From NCBI RefSeq assembly GCF_019458805.1, contig NZ_JAIBOA010000016.1, positions 141,648-205,647 of the forward strand: a stretch of DNA of 64,000 nucleotides, given 5' to 3'. Shown here in pieces: positions 43,601 to 50,926 of this stretch. The stretch comes from Actinomadura parmotrematis. GTDB taxonomy: Bacteria; Actinomycetota; Actinomycetes; Streptosporangiales; Streptosporangiaceae. The notes beneath the pieces were generated by a model. The model was not told the origin of the DNA. It did not search any database and was given only the letters and a program-made list of their open reading frames with translations. The number at the start of each line of letters is the position of its first letter. Position 1 is the first letter of the stretch. Made by a program: the position numbers and the translations under genes.

Positions 43601-44749
43601 AAGCCCTGGCCGTCCCGAAGCGCCGTGCTGGAGTACAGTGCGGTGTGGACGAGCAAGGAGCTGATCAGCGGGAAGGCCGTTAGGATTGTTGACGGCGCGA
43701 AGGTAGAGGGGATCACTTCGTCCCTGGAGCCAGAATCGCGAGTCTCGGGCACAATTCATCGCCTCGCTGCTAGTGCAGATATTTCATTTCAGGGCTCTAC
43801 TATCCTTGGTTTGGGTTTCACTATGGACCCGGAAGAGGGTGAAGCGCTTATTGGGCAGGATCGGCGTTATAGCGAGGTCCTGTTTCCCTATGTCAATGGT
43901 AGGGACTTGAACAGTAGTCCCAGTCTCTCGGCTTCCCGGTGGGTTGTCAATTTTCACGACTGGCCGGAGGATCGCGCCAAAAACTATCCCGCTTGCTACG
44001 ATCGGGTGCTTAGGCTTGTTAAGCCAGAGCGCGACCTTAATAAAAGAGAGGCGCGGCGTGAGCGCTGGTGGCAGTTTGCAGAACGTGCGCCTCGCCTATA
44101 CAAGCGCATTGCTAATTTGAAGCGAGTGATCGCTATTGCTCGCGTTAGCAAGACGGTGATGCCTGTTTTCGTGGATGCCCGGCAGGTCATCAGTGAGATG
44201 ATTGTAGTTATTTCCGAGGACGATGCGGCACTGTTGGCTCTGTTGAGCAGTGCGCCGCACTATTGGTGGGCTATTTCTCGGGCTTCCTCGATGAAAGCCG
44301 ACCTCCGCTACACGCCTTCCGATGTTTTTGAGACGCTGCCGTTGCCTGAATTGACGCAGGATATGCGGGATTTGGGGGAGCGGCTTGACAGTTTCCGGCG
44401 TGAGGTCATGATGGCGCGTCAGGCTGGGCTGACGAAGACGTACAACCTCATCCACGATCCAGACTGTGGCGACGCGGACATCGTGGAGCTGCGAGAGATC
44501 CACAAGTCTATTGATGAATCTGTATGCCGGGCCTATGGCTGGGATGACCTGATTCCGCAGCTTGCGCATGGTCACTACGACCTTGGTCGCGAGGCTCGAT
44601 ACACCGTTACGCCGATCATTCAGCGTGAACTTGTGGATCGACTGCTTGAGCTCAATCATGAACGGTATGCCGCTGAGGTAGCGGCTGGCCTGCATGACAA
44701 GAAGGGCAGCAAGAAGCGCCAGCAGGACGAGCAGGACGGTCTTTTCTAG
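40682..44749 (+). CDS. Eco57I-type N6-adenine methylase, DrmMI/PglX-like
   Basis: 1355 aa from ATG 40682, 2 nt after the helicase stop. N-terminal region to about 550 is PglX/DrmMI-like (LLGLISDGPPTRRVAGSDWA; VAVMMRIVFLLFAEERGLLP; EQIGYVYEGLLAFEGLY; GTHYTPKWLAEEVVEGALEP). AdoMet motif I is KVADIAMGSAAFLVAACRYL, followed by YGADINEMAVEMAKLSLWLV. Motif IV is AIIGNPPFLGG, intact. The last 400 residues are a target-recognition region whose DNA (about 43650-44400) is clearly less GC-rich than the rest. Methylates host DNA at adenine for self-marking, by family. DISARM class 1 DrmMI fits the context best; BREX PglX is the alternative. Confidence 0.85.
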   Translation: MAATRPRRPRGGRPGGGDFDHADWLGLIDVSGPFLSVPVLRNAWPVLDTLDKPTREQLRQAHTALPGRPWIEYVLIDLLGWKETVHFDGLAGLGVQVPEHETEVVPSFALLEPGALPGEDAGPVRLLGLISDGPPTRRVAGSDWAATPADRLAHLLRARDVPLGLATDGRWWTLVWAPRGGVTTTAVFDAIGWHEAAERIVVSAFVSLLSRERFFGVPDGETLPELLKASLDNQEDITEALGVQVRQAVELLVAAIGRAHTEDRARGGAGIGDVPAHEVYRGAVAVMMRIVFLLFAEERGLLPADKPLFREAYSAGLLFTELEERARSGSEDELDRTYDGWHRLLALFNAVYYGVEHPEMPMHAHDGSIFDPDTYAWLPHGIDDRTVLHMLKAVQTVEIGTGRSRERRKLSFRALDVEQIGYVYEGLLAFEGLYADETVVGLVGKAGFEEEVKLSHLEALAAEAAGDAPALAARLATDYKSSGIGSAKAIEKRLAELKGADATEARRKLYAVTGGDHELTERIMPFHGLLRTDLRDQPLVILTDALYVTESSLRKTTGTHYTPKWLAEEVVEGALEPLVYAPGPLQTADKEQWKPKSSAEILGLKVADIAMGSAAFLVAACRYLAGHLVNAWEREDDPRAAGYGGRAEGLEPADLDTDPVVIEARRAIIEHCLYGADINEMAVEMAKLSLWLVSMDPHRPFTFLDDRLVVGDSLLGITSLEQLEVMHMDPVRGRKLQEKEHEAQEALVTLTAGVRELAREVAERRRVLAEVEGRTLESLRVKRSMLERINKKAEDACFLADLTVGAALAFASKGASGFNDASGRAVQTALKFTSGEETGAKAAREQARSWLATDQPVNGFDRKPIHWPLVYPEVMDKGGFDAIIGNPPFLGGQKLTGSLGTAYREYLVETIGHGVRGSADLVAYFVLKAHELLNADGQTGLIATNTLAQGDTREVGLNWLTQHGTFIRQAVKSKPWPSRSAVLEYSAVWTSKELISGKAVRIVDGAKVEGITSSLEPESRVSGTIHRLAASADISFQGSTILGLGFTMDPEEGEALIGQDRRYSEVLFPYVNGRDLNSSPSLSASRWVVNFHDWPEDRAKNYPACYDRVLRLVKPERDLNKREARRERWWQFAERAPRLYKRIANLKRVIAIARVSKTVMPVFVDARQVISEMIVVISEDDAALLALLSSAPHYWWAISRASSMKADLRYTPSDVFETLPLPELTQDMRDLGERLDSFRREVMMARQAGLTKTYNLIHDPDCGDADIVELREIHKSIDESVCRAYGWDDLIPQLAHGHYDLGREARYTVTPIIQRELVDRLLELNHERYAAEVAAGLHDKKGSKKRQQDEQDGLF

Positions 44750-45189
44750 TAGATCGCGCGAACGACCGGGTTGAGCCTGGCCCAGATCCACTTGCCGCCG
44801 TTGGGGTCGCGGGTGTAGCCGCATGAGGTGGAGAGAGCCTGCACGATGGGCAGGCCCCAGCCGCCGTTGGCGTCGTAGAGCTCTTCAGTGAGGTCGAGGT
44901 CTTCGAGGGCGAGCTCGATGATCGGCTTGGGCTTGGGCAGGTTCGGACTGGCGTCCCATACGGCGATCACGATGCCGTGGATGTCCCGGCTGAGCTGGAA
45001 GCGGATCTGCCGGCGCGGGGTGGCCTCGGCGGCGTTGGCCACGAGCTCGGCGACGATCTGTACCGCATCGCCGATGAGGTGAAAACAGTCCCATTTGCGT
45101 AGCCGCTGCTCGGTCAGCGTGCGCGCCAGGCCGGCGCTCACGGGAGATCCCAGTAGGGGAATGATCAGGTCGTCTGTCATCGTGGTCAC
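44746..45189 (-). CDS. RsbW-like ATP-binding regulator
   Basis: 147 aa from GTG 45189 (ATG 45180 is possible). GHKL ATPase domain: N-box VQIVAELVANAAEATPRRQI, G1-like VWDASPNLPKPKP with Asp kept, and G2 region YDANGGWGLPIVQALSTSCG. It is shorter than sigma-factor kinases but typical of the many actinobacterial copies that sit beside XRE-DUF5753 genes. Convergent with the methylase gene, overlapping its stop by 4 bp. Role probably in partner switching; targets unknown. Confidence 0.86.
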   Translation of the reverse strand: MTTMTDDLIIPLLGSPVSAGLARTLTEQRLRKWDCFHLIGDAVQIVAELVANAAEATPRRQIRFQLSRDIHGIVIAVWDASPNLPKPKPIIELALEDLDLTEELYDANGGWGLPIVQALSTSCGYTRDPNGGKWIWARLNPVVRAIY

Positions 45190-45294
45190 CGTCCGCTACC
45201 GCCCTCGGTTCTGTTCACGGAACTCACCCCAAGAGTGACGCGCTGTGTTTAACCTTGCGCTGTACGGCAAAAAAAGCCAAACAGCGGAGGTGAC
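45190..45294. promoter_or_regulatory. Divergent promoter region of ATPase and XRE genes
   Basis: 105 bp. It contains GTTC-ACG-GAAC and an imperfect inverted repeat CGCTGTGTTT (45240-45249) with AAACAGCG (45278-45285), and an A7 run. AT-rich compared with flanks, fitting back-to-back promoters. GGAGG sits 5 nt before ATG 45295. Confidence 0.5.
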
Positions 45295-46107
45295 ATGCCG
45301 ATCGTCCGGGAGCCCCTCGATCCCAAGATCTCCATGTGGCATTTTCTAGCCTTCTACCTGCGCTTTCTTCGGGAGAAGGAGGGGCTGTCGCTGGCCCAGT
45401 GCGGAAAGATCATCAACGTGGCTCGTTCGACTGTTTCGAACATGGAGGCCGGGCGCCAGCGGCCCCATCAAGATCAAATGCAGAAGCTTGATGCCGCATA
45501 CGGGACGGGCCTGCTCTTTCAGCTTCTCCTCTGGTATGCCCGGATGGCTCACGATCCCGACTGGGGGCGCCAGTTCATCCATTACGAGGAGCAGGCATCC
45601 CTGATCAGGCTGTTTCATGGCCAGGTGATCCCGCTGGTCTTCCAGACTGATGCTTACACCTGGGAGTGCGTACGAGCCGGAACCTCGAAAGATCGCGAGA
45701 TGGCCATGGCGCGCCGGTTGGCCCGCAAGCAGCAAGTTTTGGGGCGAGGCGACGACGTTGACATCTGGGTGCTGATCGATGAGGCGGCGCTAGCTCGTCC
45801 GGTAGGAGGCGGAAAGCTCATGAAACAGCAGGTTGAGCACTTGCTTGAGCTGGCGCAGAAGGAGAACGTGAGCCTCCGCATCGTTCCGTTCTCATCCGGG
45901 GCCCACCTGGGGGTCGACGGTTCGTTCGAGCTGGTAAGGGTTGGAGATCGCGAGATCGGCTACTCTGGAGCGCAGAACGGCGGCCGAGTGATCGAAAGCC
46001 CCGGTGAAGTCAGGGTCCTGGCAGATCTTTTCGATCGTATCGGGGCCAAGGCTAGCTCCGAGGGAGAGTCCCGAAACATCCTCAAACAGTATGCGGAGCG
46101 ATACTGA
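45295..46107 (+). CDS. XRE-family regulator with DUF5753
   Basis: 270 aa. N-terminal HTH: FLREKEGLSLAQCGKIINVA, then RSTVSNMEAGRQRPHQDQMQ. From residue 95 the DUF5753 ligand-like domain: GQVIPLVFQTDAYTWECVRA, RLARKQQVLGRGDDVDIWVL, IDEAALARPVGGGKLMKQQV, and LRIVPFSSGAHLGVDGSFEL. The gene overlaps the DUF397 gene by one base (TGATG). These pairs, often with an RsbW-like ATPase, control development or antibiotic production in related actinomycetes (BldB/WhiJ-type systems). Confidence 0.92.
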   Translation: MPIVREPLDPKISMWHFLAFYLRFLREKEGLSLAQCGKIINVARSTVSNMEAGRQRPHQDQMQKLDAAYGTGLLFQLLLWYARMAHDPDWGRQFIHYEEQASLIRLFHGQVIPLVFQTDAYTWECVRAGTSKDREMAMARRLARKQQVLGRGDDVDIWVLIDEAALARPVGGGKLMKQQVEHLLELAQKENVSLRIVPFSSGAHLGVDGSFELVRVGDREIGYSGAQNGGRVIESPGEVRVLADLFDRIGAKASSEGESRNILKQYAERY

Positions 46108-46298
46108 TGAAGATCACCTGGCGTAAGAGCTCGTACAGTGGCGGAGCTAACGACGAGCTCTGTGTTGAACTTGGGGCCATTGATTCCGGCATCGGGGTTC
46201 GGGACTCGAAGGATCCGGCTGCTGGGCACCTCGTGCTCTCCTCCAGCCAGTTCGCTGACCTTCTCGACCACGTCAGGCGCGGCGCACGGCGCGCATGA
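46107..46298 (+). CDS. DUF397 small regulatory protein
   Basis: 63 aa. Full DUF397 pattern: ITWRKSSYSGGANDELCVEL, then GVRDSKDPAAGHLVLSSSQF and ADLLDHVRR. Start overlaps the stop of the XRE-DUF5753 gene. In WhiJ-like systems the small partner modulates the XRE protein. A frameshifted second copy follows. Confidence 0.92.
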   Translation: MKITWRKSSYSGGANDELCVELGAIDSGIGVRDSKDPAAGHLVLSSSQFADLLDHVRRGARRA

Positions 46299-46445
46299 GT
46301 CGTCCGGTGGTCTGACGGGCCGTACCCGTGCGGCCCGTCCCTCTGCGCCACCCCACACTCTGATTGACCACCAACCTCCGGGCGCGAGCGTGGAGCCGCG
46401 CGGCTGTTTTGCGCGACCCCGTCCGACAGCACGCGGAGGGAGCTC

Positions 46446-46614
46446 CTGAGCATCCAGCGGCGCAAGAGCTTCTACGACGGCGGCGCCAGCGGCCCGGCCG
46501 GCGTTGGGGCGGGGGATCTAGGGGCGGTAGCGGGATCCGGGGCTCTAAGGCTCCGGCGGGCGGGCATCTCGTTGTGCTGGTCGATCGGTTCGCTGCGCTT
46601 GGTTGTACGAACGT
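46446..46614 (+). pseudogene. Frameshifted second DUF397 gene
   Basis: One frame reads IQRRKSFYDGGASGP (DUF397 N-terminus). After about 46510 another frame reads GIRGSKAPAGGHLVVLVDRF and AAL (DUF397 C-terminus). Both halves align in order with the intact gene at 46107. The break is a frameshift near a G-rich run. There is no intact start or stop arrangement, so it is a decayed tandem copy. Confidence 0.7.
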
Positions 46615-46695
46615 AAAGCGGCCATGCCCTCAGCCGGTCTCGGCCTCATCACGTTGAGGGGGATCCATGTTCGCGTGAGACCTGGTCCCACCCGA

Positions 46696-47022
46696 TCAGG
46701 TGTCGGCCTCCTTGACCCTTCCTCGGCCGGCGTCAGGGTTGGGGGCAGCCCAGGCGATGGCGGGCTCGGTGTTCTTGGGGAGCACGACGATGAACTCACC
46801 GGCGGGCTGGAGGACTCGCGCGAGACCGGCCTCGTCCCGGCCGGTCAGCAGGGGCAGCAGTGCGTCTCGGCCCTCGGTGATGTGATCGAGGCGGGTGTAG
46901 CGGGTGGCCAGGTCTTCCGCCGGGCCTTTGAGCCAGAGGCCGATGTCGGCGCCGGTGCGCAGTGCCTGGAGCAACCGGGTGCGCAAGGCGCTCGGGGCGG
47001 CTTCCGCTACTCGGTCGTGCAA
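46696..47022 (-). CDS. Small protein of unknown function
   Basis: 108 aa from ATG 47022, 6 nt after the stop of the upstream small gene. No domain recognised; soluble and helical (ALRTRLLQALRTGADIGLWL; RLDHITEGRDALLPLLTGRD), then FIVVLPKNTEPAIAWAAPNP. Codon third positions fit a real gene. Probably one unit with the next entry. Confidence 0.5.
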   Translation of the reverse strand: MHDRVAEAAPSALRTRLLQALRTGADIGLWLKGPAEDLATRYTRLDHITEGRDALLPLLTGRDEAGLARVLQPAGEFIVVLPKNTEPAIAWAAPNPDAGRGRVKEADT

Positions 47023-47028
47023 GCGTTC

Positions 47029-47295
47029 CTAGTCGCAGGGAACGGTCGGCGCGGCCAGCGCCGCGGTCCGGCACTGCGGGCAGGCATGCTCCGACTCCGG
47101 CTCGAAGCGGCACAGGACGGCCACGAACTCCTCTTCGGCGAGCCCGCACAGCGTGACGCTCTGGGGGGGGAAGCCGCAGAAGAAGGTGTCCTCGCCGGCT
47201 GTCCTCGCGTGCTGGATCTCGGGAGCGTCCCGCTGCTCGCCGCATCCGAACGTCGCCGGTCGCCGAGCAGAGGCGAACGACCAGCCCTCGACCAT
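47029..47295 (-). CDS. Small Cys-rich protein of unknown function
   Basis: 88 aa from ATG 47295. The C-terminal half has a possible zinc-binding arrangement (VTLCGLAEEEFVAVLCRFEP, then HACPQCRTAALAAPTVPCD), including CPQC. The N-terminus looks poorly conserved in composition, so the start may lie further downstream. It is followed by another small gene 6 nt away. Confidence 0.45.
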   Translation of the reverse strand: MVEGWSFASARRPATFGCGEQRDAPEIQHARTAGEDTFFCGFPPQSVTLCGLAEEEFVAVLCRFEPESEHACPQCRTAALAAPTVPCD

Positions 47296-47557
47296 GAACG
47301 CCCGACCCCTCTCCTCCGCTGATCATCACACTGATCCACCATTGTCGGCGACCTGATGGGGCCGCAGTCGGTTGGAACGCGCGGCGAGGCGGCGGGGCCG
47401 GGCTCGGCGAAGGTGGGGCCGGAACGCGTTCGCCCGATCACCGCGTTCCCTCACCGCATCGGCGGCTACAGCGCGGCCGGGGCGGGAGGCTCGGGTTCTC
47501 CGCCCGAGCTTCGCTGAACAAGGGACGCGTCGGGTGCGCCGCAGGCCGGCCGGCTTG

Positions 47558-47791
47558 TCAGCCCGGTAGGTCGCTGACGGTGGGCATCTCGTCCGGTTCG
47601 ACGTGCGCATGCTTGAGATCGTCCAGGCTGGGCGTCTCGTCTCCGGCGTCGTCCACGACTCCGGTATAGACATCGTCGTAGTCGTCGTGCGAGCCGTCGT
47701 CGCCCCATGCCGTAGTGGCCGCCAGCCCGCCCAGCGCCACCGTTGCGGCCGCGACCGCCGCGAGAACCGCTCGTCTGCCTCTGCGTGCCAT
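47558..47791 (-). CDS. Small secreted acidic protein
   Basis: 77 aa from ATG 47791 with GGGGA upstream. A Sec signal peptide (MARRGRRAVLAAVAAATVAL, GGLAATTAWG) is followed by a very acidic mature part (DDGSHDDYDDVYTGVVDDAG). No domain recognised. It stands alone. Confidence 0.55.
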   Translation of the reverse strand: MARRGRRAVLAAVAAATVALGGLAATTAWGDDGSHDDYDDVYTGVVDDAGDETPSLDDLKHAHVEPDEMPTVSDLPG

Positions 47792-48237
47792 CGGTATCCC
47801 CGTTCACCAGTGCGCCGTGTTCGTGCAGTACGTCCCGTCCGTTGCGTCCGGGCTTTTTCTACCTTGACGCGCTTCTCCGCGCAGAATCGCTGTCCGCTTA
47901 TGGACTAGTGCCTCCTCCCAGGCACTTCGAGACGGTCGGACGGCCGACCGTCCCGCATATGCGCCTTCTTGCCGCTCGGGGGTTGTCTGACCCTTGCTCC
48001 AAGTGGTTGAAGGGCGGCGTTCACCGGCGCGGACCGCGTGCGAGGCCAACAGCCCTTCTGTGGGCGGCGGGCATCATCCGCCTTCAGCGGAGGCTCTCCG
48101 CATCTATGGGGGAGATGCTGCCCCATGGGATCATCGGGCCGTCTTTCCGATTTTTCCTGATGTCGTGCTGTCGTGCGATCGGGGCGGCCGGGGCGGCGGC
48201 GAAGGCTCGGCGGCAGCGCACTTCGAGAACGGGCGTG
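47792..48237. other. 446-bp region without a supported gene
   Basis: Frames here are broken or have shadow-like composition. The last 20 bp belong to the duplicated segment that also precedes 50947. Promoters for the flanking divergent genes are probably here; no clear motif was found. Confidence 0.4.
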
Positions 48238-48923
48238 ATGATGCGATCGATGTGGGCGGGTTTTGCCTCCGCTGTGCTGCTGCTCGGAGTCGCCGGATGC
48301 GGAGACGGAAAGGACGCCAAGGCGGCCGGCGCGCCCATTGCGGCCACCGCGCCCAGTGCGCGGAGCACTGCCGTCAAGGATCCCAGGATCCTGGTGACCG
48401 ACAACAACGATGACGGCCTCGCCCCCGCGATCCTGTACGTCGGGCGGCTGCGGTACGACGCCGGCACCCGGTGCCTGTACTACCAGCCGGACATGTCCGG
48501 TCCCGAGAAGGCCCCGGTGTGGCCGAAGGGGACCGAACCGGTCGTGCGGGACGGCAAGCACGGCGTCCGCGTTCCCTCTCTTGGAGAACTGCTGGAAGGG
48601 ACCTGGTTCAACACCGGTGCGGGCAGGGGCTTGGCGTCCGCGCCGTCGAAGGAGGCACGGACCTGCATCCCCAAGGGCGGGACGATCGCCTTCAGCGACG
48701 ACTTCCACTACGGCCGCTGACCATATTCGAGCAGGCCCGCAGGGGCACCGGCGAGCGAACGAGAAGCGGGGCGGCCAGGGCTGCGGCCTGCCCGCTCCGC
48801 TCGCCGGAAGCCGGGAGCACGACTTCTGCCATGACCGCTGGACGTCCACCTTCGCCGTGAGAAGCCGGCGGCAGGGAACAACCCGGCGCCGGCTCCGTCC
48901 ATTGGCCACGGCTGGAACGCATG
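48218..48923 (+). repeat. Segmental duplication, copy A
   Basis: The segment from GCACTTCGAG (48218) through the lipoprotein gene to the CAGGGAACA-ACCCGGCG region (ending near the ATG at 48921) is repeated, diverged, at 50927-51484. The flanks outside the gene keep recognisable similarity, so the unit is larger than the coding sequence. Confidence 0.65.
48238..48720 (+). CDS. Lipoprotein, first copy of a duplicated pair
   Basis: 160 aa from ATG 48238 (GTG 48235 and ATG 48241 also possible). Signal peptide with lipobox (FASAVLLLGVAGCGDG). The mature domain has ILYVGRLRYDAGTRCLYYQP, APVWPKGTEPVVRDGKHGVR, VPSLGELLEGTWFNTGAG and TCIPKGGTIAFSDDF, with two Cys that could form a disulfide. It is a paralogue of the protein at 50947; DNA similarity extends beyond both genes. 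Function unknown. Confidence 0.8.
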   Translation: MMRSMWAGFASAVLLLGVAGCGDGKDAKAAGAPIAATAPSARSTAVKDPRILVTDNNDDGLAPAILYVGRLRYDAGTRCLYYQPDMSGPEKAPVWPKGTEPVVRDGKHGVRVPSLGELLEGTWFNTGAGRGLASAPSKEARTCIPKGGTIAFSDDFHYGR

Positions 48924-49606
48924 CGGTTCCCGACAGTCGCGGATCGAGTGGGCGGGACGCCCGATCAGGCGCAGACCGGCCACGGCGCATCTCCATGAGG
49001 GGGACGTGCAGAGGGACGCCCGCCCCATGGCTTCGTTCGTCGGGCATCGGGGCACCCGCCGCCGAAGAAGGCGTGCCCGGACCGCCGGTCCTCTCCGCTC
49101 CCGCCAGCGGTCGAGCGGGTTGGTCCGCCCCCGCATGGCACGCACCCGGCGACGTGTTCGCGTCGAGCTGCCTGCCTGCCTGCGGGCAGGGCGGGAGAAC
49201 CGACGGCGCAAGAGCGTCTGCGGCTGTCGGCTTCGGCCTCACCACCGAGCGATCCGACGAGCCAAGGCGCCCCCGTCCCGGAGAACCGCTTGCGGACGGC
49301 TCGGACGGCTGGCCGTCCGCGACGCGCGCTCCGTCCCGAATGCTCGCCGCGCGCCGCGCCACGTCCCCGCTCGCGTGTAGTGACACATCCTGTCAGGAAA
49401 AACTGACCGTTAATGGACGTAATCGGTGCCCGGCGGAGATGCGTCCCTGGGCAGCCGCCAACCTGATGAACAGCGAAAACTCGCCATAGCCGCGCGGCCG
49501 GGAACCCCTGATCACGAGATCCGGCGGCGAACGCAGCATTGATCTTTACTCTCCGCCCTTCCTATGGTGCGGCTGCCGGGGGCTTCCTGAGGGTCGGCGG
49601 AGGAAC
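48721..49606. other. 886-bp region without a supported gene
   Basis: The left part (to 48923) is the tail of the duplicated segment. The rest has open frames on both strands, but none with coding-type third-base composition or a domain. A short hairpin GTCAG-GAAAAA-CTGAC (49392-49407) and AT-rich DNA at 49380-49430 and 49530-49570 may be the protease promoter. Confidence 0.4.
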
Positions 49607-49855
49607 ATGCGCGGCAAGGCGATGGTGACGGTGCTCGTCGTGGTGCTCGCGACGCTGGTCCCCGGCGCGGGTGAGGCCGGGGCGGCGCCGGCTCGTCCGG
49701 CGGCGACCCGCGTGCTCGTGCAGCCGGGCGAGGCCCGGCCGGTGCGCGTGTCCCGGACGAACTGGTCGATCTCACGAGGGTCGCGGCCGAGGACGGCATC
49801 AGTGTCGAGGAGGCGATCCGGCGGTGGGGCTGGCAGTCGTCCTTCCAGGCCGTGA
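49607..49855 (+). pseudogene. Signal-peptide part of the serine protease, in another frame
   Basis: ATG 49607, with GGCGGAGG upstream, encodes a secretion signal (MVTVLVVVLATLVPGAGEAG, AAPARPAAT). After about 49745 this frame loses coding character, while the frame of the downstream protease reads ARVPDELVDLTRVAAEDGIS and EEAIRRWGWQSSFQ. The two belong to one protein separated by a single frameshift between about 49690 and 49745. It is a mutation or a sequencing error. Confidence 0.65.
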
Positions 49856-50859
49856 CCGCCGAGCTCCAGAACGCCTATCCGCAGGAGTACTCGGGGGCGG
49901 CGATCGTCGGCGAGGGGGCGCGCGCCTGGATCGGGTTCAAGGGGCCGATCCGGGCCAGGGCCGTCGAGCTGGCGCGCACCTTGCCCGTCCCGGTCGAGCT
50001 CATCGGCGGTAAGGGCTTCTCCGAGAAGGAACTGAACGACGCCGCCATCGACACCTTCGACCGGGTCGCCGACCGCCCGGACGTCGCCACCGCTGAGAGC
50101 GGCTACGACATCACGTCGGGGACGGTCGAGGTGTCGGCGGTGCCGCGGGACCGGCTGAGCAGTGCCGGCAAGCGGCGGTTGCCGGCGAGCCTGCGACCGG
50201 CGCGCACGCTCGCCGCGGGCGCCGTCGGCGTCCGGGTCGAGCTGGTGGACGAGATCGGGGCCACGCCGGAGACCAGCATGAACGGCGGCGGGTTCCTCAA
50301 CGGCACGATCCTCTGCACGGCGGGGTTCACCGTCCGGAAGGGCAAGGTCCGCGGGATCGCGACCGCGCATCACTGCTCGGTGAAGAACTCCTCGTTCGAC
50401 TTCTTCAACCACAACCACAAGGGCCACTTCACCACTGTGTGGCTGCGGGGCCGCCACGGTGGGCGGTACGGCGACATGTCGTGGTACACCTCCGGCTCCT
50501 ACAAGGCGGTGCCGTACTTCTACTATGCGCCCAACAAGCGCCGGCAGGTGAAGCGGTACCTGTTCCCGAGCGTGGGGCAGAAGATCTGCAACTACGGGCG
50601 GACGACCAGCGCGAAGTGCGACACCGTCTACAAGAACGGTCGGTGCGTCAAGTACGCCGGGCTGCCCAAGTACTGCAACCTGACGGCGACCACCCATGAC
50701 AGGACCAGGCCCGGCGACAGCGGCGGCCCCTGGTACTGGGGCAACGACGCCTACGGCCTGCACTCCGGTTCGATGACCATCAGCAAGCACAACCGCAGCC
50801 TGTTCACACCCGTGGGGGAGATGTACTCGGCCATGGGAGTATCGGTCTACCTCTCCTGA
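49852..50859 (+). CDS. Secreted trypsin-like serine protease (frameshifted N-terminus)
   Basis: 335 aa as read from GTG 49852. The natural N-terminus, with signal peptide, lies in another frame from 49607. Residues 1-120 are a propeptide-like region. The catalytic domain has GIATAHHCSVKNS (His), GGRYGDMSWYTSGSYK (Asp), and RTRPGDSGGPWYWGNDAYGL (Ser), with cysteine pairs typical of S1 proteases. It should act outside the cell. It is flanked on both sides by copies of a lipoprotein gene. Confidence 0.82.
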   Translation: MTAELQNAYPQEYSGAAIVGEGARAWIGFKGPIRARAVELARTLPVPVELIGGKGFSEKELNDAAIDTFDRVADRPDVATAESGYDITSGTVEVSAVPRDRLSSAGKRRLPASLRPARTLAAGAVGVRVELVDEIGATPETSMNGGGFLNGTILCTAGFTVRKGKVRGIATAHHCSVKNSSFDFFNHNHKGHFTTVWLRGRHGGRYGDMSWYTSGSYKAVPYFYYAPNKRRQVKRYLFPSVGQKICNYGRTTSAKCDTVYKNGRCVKYAGLPKYCNLTATTHDRTRPGDSGGPWYWGNDAYGLHSGSMTISKHNRSLFTPVGEMYSAMGVSVYLS

Positions 50860-50926
50860 ACGCCGCCGCCTCCCCGCCGCACGGACCGGACGGGCGGGGC
50901 GGCCGAGCGACCCCCTGAAAAGCACC

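Noticed and set aside
26504..44749. Complete BREX type 2 or complete class 1 DISARM
   Set aside because: No pglZ, pglY/brxC, drmB or drmC is found between 22.7 and 63.2 kb, so neither standard system is complete within the window.
47905..49386. Large minus-strand open frame across the lipoprotein gene and the gap after it
   Set aside because: It runs antisense to a gene with a clear lipobox, has no domain, and its part in the gap lacks coding-type third-base bias.
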